Positions 56,677-64,000 of a DNA stretch of 64,000 bases are shown here, in pieces. The first letter of the stretch is position 1. Each line of letters starts with the position of its first letter. Under the pieces are notes generated by a model. The model made no database searches. It saw only the letters and a list, made by a program, of their open reading frames with translations, and was not told the DNA's origin. Source of the stretch: Cryptomeria japonica (lineage: Eukaryota > Streptophyta > Pinopsida > Cupressales > Cupressaceae); NCBI RefSeq assembly GCF_030272615.1, contig NC_081414.1:764441413-764505412 (forward strand), written 5' to 3'. A program made the translations under genes and the position numbers.

Positions 56677-57691
56677 TGTTGGGTGAAAATTTTGTAAACT
56701 AGTGAAGGTTCACAAAATGTGTTTCACGACAACACATGGGATAATATCTCTCAAAATGTAAGATGCGCTCCCTCCTAATTATAAGGGAAGGATCCCCCTT
56801 TGTATTGCAATTACTATTTATTCTAACTACCTGCTAACTTTACACAAATCCCAGGTACAATAACAACTCAACTCTCTTTTTTCAAAGCCAGTTCTATCCA
56901 ATTCTCTCTTTTAAGAACATATTTCTCTTAACTAATTTAACTCAAAACTTGTAGTAATATTTAAAACTAATTTAACTAGGAAGTAAAGTGTTTGTGAAAG
57001 ATCAAAGTCTTTTATTACTTCCTCTCTTCTGAAAAATAACTTAGGAATGGGAATTACATACACTTAAGAACTCAAAGATTCTCTTATATACTTAACTCCT
57101 ATCAACCACTGTAACCCCTAATATATTTTCAACTCAAAGACTTACAATATATTTAAAGATCATCCACTCAACCAAATAATTCATAAATCACAGACTTTAC
57201 TTCTTACCTTTTCAATACAAAATCTAGAGATAACCTATATAAGCTCAAAGAGTTAGAGCAACCTTCTCTCAACTAGTTTCCAATTCTTGAAATTCTAAAG
57301 TAACTCAAAGATTACTTGCAAAACTAAAAAAATCTTTAATTTATAGCACAAAGAACTATATCCAACTTTAATCATTCAAGATTATATGATACCAATGATA
57401 TAAAAACACTCATATCACATAAAATATTGCACTCAAAACAAATTTTTAATGTCTAGCTTCTCCCTTTCTTGATTAAATTGCAAAATTACAAAAAAGAACA
57501 CAAAGTCTCAATTTGTTCTTCACTTGGCCAAAGTTTTATTGCATAAATAAAGATCGAAAAGGATCCTTACTACAATAATAACCCTCATATATGTAGAAGA
57601 GGGGTGTAACATGAAAATAGGAAATTATAACTAAATCTAAGGCTAAGTCAAAAGAAGAGTTCAAATTGACTTAGGACTTGTGCACACAACA
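56677..57691 (-). mobile_element. 3' LTR (1,015 bp) of a minus-strand retroelement
   Basis: On the minus strand it starts TGTTGTGTGCACAAGTCC (right end 57691) and ends TTTTCACCCAACA (left end 56677), with TATATAAG near 57083-57090. AGCCC (56672-56676) would be its flanking duplication; the partner is outside the window. The element's internal region continues to the right with the long ORF that ends at 57768, 76 bp from the LTR. Confidence 0.7.
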
Positions 57692-58840
57692 GGTGTACAT
57701 AAGCAATTACAAAATGACACCTAAAGTGTCGATGGATGGAATGAAACGCCATCGAGAAAAAATTCCCCTAAGCTAAATCTTGCTTTTGAAACTCCTCAAA
57801 CTTTTGTAAAGCATTCTTCATTTGAACTCCATTGGGTCCCTGGGTATTGTTGGTGATGACCTTGACCCTGGTGATGGAATCCTCTAAGTCGATGCAATAT
57901 TTCTTATGTTTCTTTAGAAGCGAATCCAGAAAATCCAAGATGAACTGAAGGTCAAGCAATTTGTTAATAGAGGACAAAGAGAAGTCCTCCCTATCAACCT
58001 CAGTTGTCACAAACAAGTTGAATTCTTTGATGATTTCATTCACATTAAACACCTTTTCATTCTCATCAAGGAAGGCACATGGAATCTCATTTTTTTTTAC
58101 TACAATCTCCTTCTTCTTATCCATACATTCTTTTAGGACCTTCCTCATATCCTTGACTAGGTGTTCAAGAATATTCATTCAATGTTCCAAGGCCTCTCCC
58201 TGCTCAATGTACATGCATCGTGAAGGAATGATACTATTTTGGACGAGATCATCCAAATCATAATCTTCAAACTTCAACCAGGCTTCAAAATCCTTTTCCT
58301 ATGCTTCGAGCTCCTGGGAGAAGACTTCTATGGTGTTATCTATCTCTTCCCTCATGACATCAAGGTTTCTGACAATGGTGCATGTTGAACTTAAGAGTTG
58401 TGTGTCTTGACTCAACATCTGATCCATCCATTCTCCTACGACTATGCTATGTGATGTTTCTTGTTCGACTCTTTTTATAACTTTCTCATCCAACAATGAA
58501 GCTACTGGTTCAACAAATTCTGAAGACTTGGTCACTTCAATAAGAATTAAGGTGAGTTGCTCAATGTATTCCTTGAGTTGATCTATCTTGGCCTTGTCTT
58601 CATCATATCTGGAAACTAAAGCTTCCAAGGCTGATTGAGCATCTTGTGCCATGGAATCATGAGTTTTCTTCCCTAGATTAATCCTTTGAATAACATAGTA
58701 TAAGTCTTGGAACTGTCCAATAACTACATCTGGAGGAGGGTTAGCAACCTCAGCATACTTATTCTTATTTGTTGTCCTCATTTTTGAATTTTCAAAACTA
58801 TGACTACCCCTACAATTTTTTGCTTAAAATGTGTTATTTT

Positions 58841-61839
58841 TGTCTCTAAGGTACATTTTACGAGGTGAAAAACTCACATTTGTTAGTGTCAAACCATTGG
58901 GGGTGTCTTTTCCATCATTGTCCAAGTTTTGGTAAGTTTTAACCTTCATTTTCTTAGCTTTGTGTGCAATTTTGGGTTTCAGAGTAGGCACTGCAGGTTG
59001 AAAATTTTACTCTTAAGGCATGCTTCCCGAGGCAAAAAAAAATTTTCTTGCTAGACTGGACTAATCTTCGGTCCATCCTCAATCCACATTTTAAATATCA
59101 TCGCGTTCTTCTAAAAGTTCCTACTTTATGTCTTTTAAGTTGTAGGGATTTTATTTCCCTATTGCAAGTTTAAATGCTCCTTATATTTATGCTCTTCCTC
59201 ATCTAAAACCCAAATTTTCCCAAGTGTGAGGAAAAGTGAAGTTTTTTTTTTTTAAACTTGTAGAGGGGTTTCTAAAACTCGATTGCACCTCCTTGGAGGC
59301 ATTTTATCACTTGTTTTTGGAAGCCAAGAACCTGACCTACATCTTTCTTCTTCCACATCCATTTTTGGTGGTTGTTCTTCCCCAAAATCTGCCCTAGATG
59401 CATGCCAAATTGTTGGAAGTTAATGATTCTTGCCATGTTTTCCCCAAAATCAACTAGGGTAAAAACGGTTTGCATTGTTGGAGGCATTTTTATAGAAATT
59501 TTTATAAACATTTTTACAAGTGGATTTCTTGATTGTTACCACGTCTTGGGGCTTGCATTTCAGTTTCTTGTTGATTGCAAACACGTCTTTCATTAGCAAG
59601 TGTTTGGAGCCAAGTATCTTTCTTCTTTAAAAAAACGTGGTGATCTTCAAAAAATGTTTTTTGTGGAAAGCTTTAAAAGCAAAACCGATTTGGTTTGTTG
59701 GTTGCAATCAAGACATGAGAGCTTAATTCCCTATTTAAAGAGAATTTCGGTTTCTTTCAAGTCCATTTGCTTTGATCTAGGGCATTTGCTCTTGATTTCA
59801 GGTTTCTTCAAGATCTTCCCCAAATTGATAAGTTATTTGCAAAGCAATTTGTGAATGTGCAAGATTTCCCCCCTTTTTATTTTGCCTTGTATTCAGGATT
59901 TAAAAACCCGATCACAAGTAGCTTTGGTTATGTTGTCCTTCCCTTTGGTAAAAAGAGTTAACCATCTTTTTACAAAAATTACAATGTTGAGTTTTTCCCA
60001 TTTTCCAAGTTGCCAAGATGAGAATGTCCCTCTTCATATCTATCCATGGTCACATAAATTTTTCCATTACCGGTTGGTATCATTTTTACCATTACAAGTC
60101 CACTTGCATTCGAAATTTTAAAACCTAATTGCACTTGTGTCTTTACTTGCAGTCAGCCTTTCAGAACTTGAAATTGGTCCAAAATGCACTCAAAAAACAC
60201 TTGAAAATGAGTCTTAAAGGTCCAATTACAAGTGAAAACTTGTGTTTTCCCATTACACGTGAAGTTGCATGTTCATCCTCCACAATTGCAAGTTAATGCT
60301 CTTTATTTTCCACACATGTAATGCAGCTTCCAGAACCTGAAATTTACTTGTGAGACCATTTTTGTATCAATTTATCCCTTCCCTTGTTAGTCATGTTTGC
60401 ACACACGACCTACCAAATCAATGGATTAAGGCATGGGCCTTATTTTGCTTGAAGATTTTCAAAACAAAGGATGATACAAAGAAGAGATACAACAACAATT
60501 CATTGATGCAAATTATAGAATGCTTTCAAGACAGAGATGGTCATGACATGAAAAGAGGAAGGCAACCCTTTCCCTCTTGAAGAAATGGTATTACCCCAAG
60601 CATGTGAAAGGTTGGAGTTTGCTAGTTAAAGACACAAAGACTATCAAGAATGCAAATTCCCGTTCCAGTTCAAGATGTCTTCACCAATCTTGAATACTTC
60701 AAGTTCTAGCATCCTGAAGCAGCATGAAGATTTTCAAAACAAAGGATGATGTAGTTAGAGTCATGTCTTCAGACACAAAGAATAGTTTTAATTATGTATT
60801 TGTAATTTTATTTTAACAAATTATGTGTAATGTCAAATTTGTATTTGCAAGTATCACTTTACTTGCATTTTTGTAATTACATATAAAGCAACTACAAGTT
60901 GAGTTCAATTAGGACTGTAGTTGGAATAATTCATGGTGGTTGAGAGAATTTCTCAAGTTAGTTAGGATTCTCCCACCTTTTTCTCAAGGCTCCTCTCCTA
61001 TAAATACTTGAGGGGATCTATTGTAATTTTATCTTTTGGCAATGCAAAAAAATTATGCTAGTTTGTATGTGCACTCTAAGACTTTGAGCTTAGATGTAAA
61101 TCGGATTGCTTTCAATAAAAGAGGCAAGTTGTGTTGAGACTATGTCAATTCAAGTTGTTATGTGATGACATTTTTTGGAGTTGATTGTGTTTTTGTTCTA
61201 ATGTTCAAGAGGGATTTAAATTCAATCTTGCAGACTTTGAGTGGCTAATTGTATTTAGAGTTATATGTTTGGTTTTCAGATTTGGTCTTGTAGACTTTGA
61301 GCTGCTTATCATATTTGAAGCTAGTGTGGAAAGCTCAAGTGGGAAAATAGCTTGTAGAGTTTGTTTTGCTTCTATTTTTAAGACTTGTTCATTTAAGGTG
61401 AAGTGCATCATGTAGTTAGACTTTGAGCTACTACTTACTATGCTTAGTTAGCATAAAATCATCTAAAAAGGTTGATAGGAGAATAGATAGTTGAATACTT
61501 TTAGCTTTCTTTTTGTTTTCCCATCCTGAGAAAGTGACAGAGGTCTTTGCACGCTTTCATGGAAACTTTGCTTCCCTTTACATTCCAAAAATCCTACAAA
61601 AAAACCTCATTTTTGTATTTGTTGTTATTGATTTTCAATCGCTATTACTTTTTTGTGAAGAGAAAAGAGTAGTTTTTTTCTTGAAAGAAGAAGAAAGATT
61701 GTTGTCCCACCCATATTAGTTTAGTTTAGTTTGTAGATAGGAGAAGCATTCCCTAAATTAGGAGAGTATTATACTCTCACACTGTGGCTAAAACCACAAT
61801 CTTGCACATCCCCCACATGTACAAAATATTTAACCAACA
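58841..61839 (+). mobile_element. Solo LTR, about 3.0 kb, another family
   Basis: TGTCTCTAAGG ... TTTAACCAACA, flanked by TTATT (58834-58838, then two extra T, and 61840-61844). Excision restores the reading frame of the interrupted ORF. CTATAAATAC near 61010 and AATAAAAG near 61116 mark a plus-strand promoter and poly-A signal. The U3 (59270-60350) has scattered short repeats such as ATTACAAGT, ACTTGCA and GGAGGCATTTT. Short ORFs inside are not convincing. Confidence 0.8.
59270..60350 (+). repeat. Degenerate U3 repeats of the 3 kb solo LTR
   Basis: Recurring words CCACTTGCA, ATTACAAGT and AATTGCAAGT, and two copies of TTGGAGGCATTTT (59290 and 59478). Less regular than the giant LTR arrays. 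Confidence 0.45.
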
Positions 61840-64000
61840 TTATTCTTGTCAACTTTTACCCTTGACAAAGTTTTAGCTTTTTTGACAGTCTTGGGTTTGA
61901 TAGAATCAAGTTGATTAAAATCAAAATATTTAGGCGACACTACTGCTTCTTTCTCTTAGGAGTATTTGACCTCAACCATGGTGTTAAAGTTGAATCATCA
62001 TCCTCACCTACTACCACATCCTGAGAGGGATTGATAGAATCCTAAAAGATGTTGGTTACAAGAGGGGAAGTCATGGTAACAACATGGGGAGGATTTTCAA
62101 GAGATGATTCATTGGACCTAGGAGCCAACTCATTCATGAATTTATCAAAATCATCCATCATGGTCGTAGATACCTTAGACAAAGTGGGAAAAATCGAGAA
62201 ATGTTGTCGTGAGGAGTATCTAGAGCGGACTCACTAGCACTAGTGGAGGATACATGGATAACATTCGTGGGGGGAGTGCAAGTGACCATAGGAGGTTCAA
62301 ACTCAGAAGTAGAGATAGGAACCTATGATATAGGTGAGGAAAGAGACACCCGAGGTAAGGACTTATCAGCTTGTGATAAATCCTCATCAAACTCTCCTTG
62401 TTACTGGTCTTCTTCTTGATCTCCTTCCAACTGATCAATATCAATCGATTCTTCAGCAAGGTGCTCACCCTCAGGCTCTTGTGTCTCATGAATATTAGAA
62501 CTCGAAGGTTCTCCTTGAGCTTTCCCTTTCTTAGTTCCAACTATGAATTTTAGTTTAGAATCCTTGGCTGGAGTGGTAGGATCTTGTTTGTTCTTGGTCC
62601 TAATCTTAGACCTCCTTCCCATTGGGCTAGCAGTGTGATCATCAAAACTAGAGGAAAAAGGTTTCAACGAAATACCTTTGCTTGAGAGCCATGTATTTGT
62701 ATTTGCAAGAATACTTTGAAACCTCTCTTTGATGGAAGTACACTCCTTTTGTGACCATTAGATGAGAGGCAAAGGAGTAGAGGAAACTTTGTTGTCAACA
62801 TAGGCAATGTCCAGAACATTGTCATCATCCTCTAGGACATCTAGAATATTTGTGAGATCAAACTCCCTGATTTGATCAATTGTCAATCAACAATAGTCAA
62901 GTTTCCTTACATCATGCTTGGTTCTACAATCAACCCACACATCTTCAATGCAATGCAAGTGAACATAGACCTTCTTCAGCTTATTTCTCATTCCCTTGTA
63001 GTCAAAGTCCTTCATGGCTTTGAAGAACCTCATAGTAACTCTCCTCATTTCTTCCTACATCGATCTGGCTTTGAAAATGGAAGTAATGGAATACCTACCA
63101 ATGGTTAGAGAAAACTTTAGACTTTTCTTATGAGAACCGGATTGGGCTACATAAACTGCCACCATTTGACAAGCTAGCTCCATCAACACAATTTTATTAG
63201 AAGGATATCTTGGGAGCGTGAAAGGCTCACCATTGAAGCATCCAACCCTAAGGTATGTGAAAGTTATAAAATGTAGATAGAAGCATCCATATTGGTTAAC
63301 CACGTCCCAAGAATGGTCATACACTCTCTTATTATATAATTCCTTATTGAGCATACACATATGATACCCAAAGAAGGCATCATTGACTCTCCAAAAATGA
63401 CTGAAGCTATTTTGAAGAACTAATTGAGCGTAATAATTATGTACCTCAATCTCCCTTCTGTCTCCAGATGTAGATAGTCCTGGAAAGTGTCTCATGGAAG
63501 TGACAACATACACCAAGTATAAGGTCATGTAGAACTTGAGTGGTAGGCATGTTGGTGAGCTGCTCACAAATAGCATCATTGATTTGTTTCTCCCCAAAAT
63601 ATTCTCCTTATTCTGCCTGATCATATGGATGCATTGATACATCCACTTGTAGAAAGTATTGGAGGTGGGAAGACCCTTCACCCTACTCAAGAGAGTTATC
63701 AAATCATTGACTTCTTCCATGAAGTCACATCTAGGAAGAGTTTCTGGCCATCTTGCAATGGTAGGTCTTGGGGTCTTCAAACAATTATCATTCATGTTCT
63801 TTCTACACTTGTCAAAATTCCTATCAAAGTAGGCCAGAGCTGATTGAATAGTAATATCCGAGTACTTCTCAATGCTGGAACACTTGGAAACAATGTTGAA
63901 GAAATCCTCATCAAGCCTAATAAGTTTCTTGCCACTGGTATCTTTGACACTTTTTTTTGAAGGGTCAAAGTGATTTCATCTACCATAACAAATTTAGGAT

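Larger units (their letters stand above)
57768..64000 (-). pseudogene. Long extra ORF of a retroelement, split by a solo LTR
   Basis: Two coding-like blocks, 64000-61845 and 58833-57768, join in frame once the solo LTR at 58841-61839 is removed (VKVDKNN then SHSFENSKMRTTNK). Together they give at least about 1,070 codons with a handful of stops (for example 63055-63057 and 62401-62403) and shifts. The N-terminal block has conserved-looking aromatic segments (FSHFWRVNDAFFGYH, SWDVVNQYGCFYLHF, GEPFTLPRYPSNK). The middle is charged, with a basic patch (MGRRSKIRTKNKQ). The C-terminus is coiled-coil-like and ends 76 bp from the 3' LTR. I see no gag, RT or integrase motif; the family is unknown to me. 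Confidence 0.6.

Overview
The window looks like nuclear DNA of a seed plant, most likely a conifer or other gymnosperm. The evidence is one recognisably plant gene with GT-AG introns of 11 kb, 15 kb and more than 20 kb, packed with nested LTR retrotransposons (mostly solo LTRs), a 6 kb plant L1-type LINE and tRNA-derived SINEs. No bacterial, organellar or CRISPR features are seen. The organism assignment is inference.

Only one host gene appears intact. It is on the minus strand and encodes a histidine-phosphatase (phosphoglycerate mutase-like) protein. Eight exons can be read from 50198 down to 20737. Exon 1 encodes a chloroplast-transit-like N-terminus and is joined in phase to the catalytic domain over a 15.1 kb intron. 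The C-terminal exon(s) were not found and probably lie beyond base 1.

Layout. 1-2678: 3' part of a plus-strand LTR retroelement, an open frame running almost to the LTR. 2679-4307: remnant of a related LTR holding an 849 bp solo LTR of another family. 4308-5262: non-coding, with an imperfect hairpin. 5263-20277: a complete but dead LINE with a 16 bp target duplication, split by two giant solo LTRs (6152-10535 and 14334-18898). 20278-34956: exons 2-8, with intron 7 holding an LTR-like element and a solo LTR nested in a solo LTR nested in another repeat. 34957-50053: intron 1, holding SINEs, a LINE fragment, a truncated giant LTR and AT-rich repeats. 50054-50460: exon 1 and promoter. 51722-52970: a decayed ABCB-type transporter. 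55365-56676: degenerate telomere-like repeats. 56677-64000: 3' LTR and a long extra ORF of a minus-strand retroelement, split by a 3 kb solo LTR.

The most unusual signal is a family of giant LTRs (about 3.1-4.6 kb) with shared ends (TGTTGTGACG ... CACATCAACA), a shared palindromic telo-box upstream of TATA and a shared R/U5. Each copy carries a different short, mostly palindromic repeat, iterated through its U3. Five giant copies plus two related smaller or remnant copies lie in this window.
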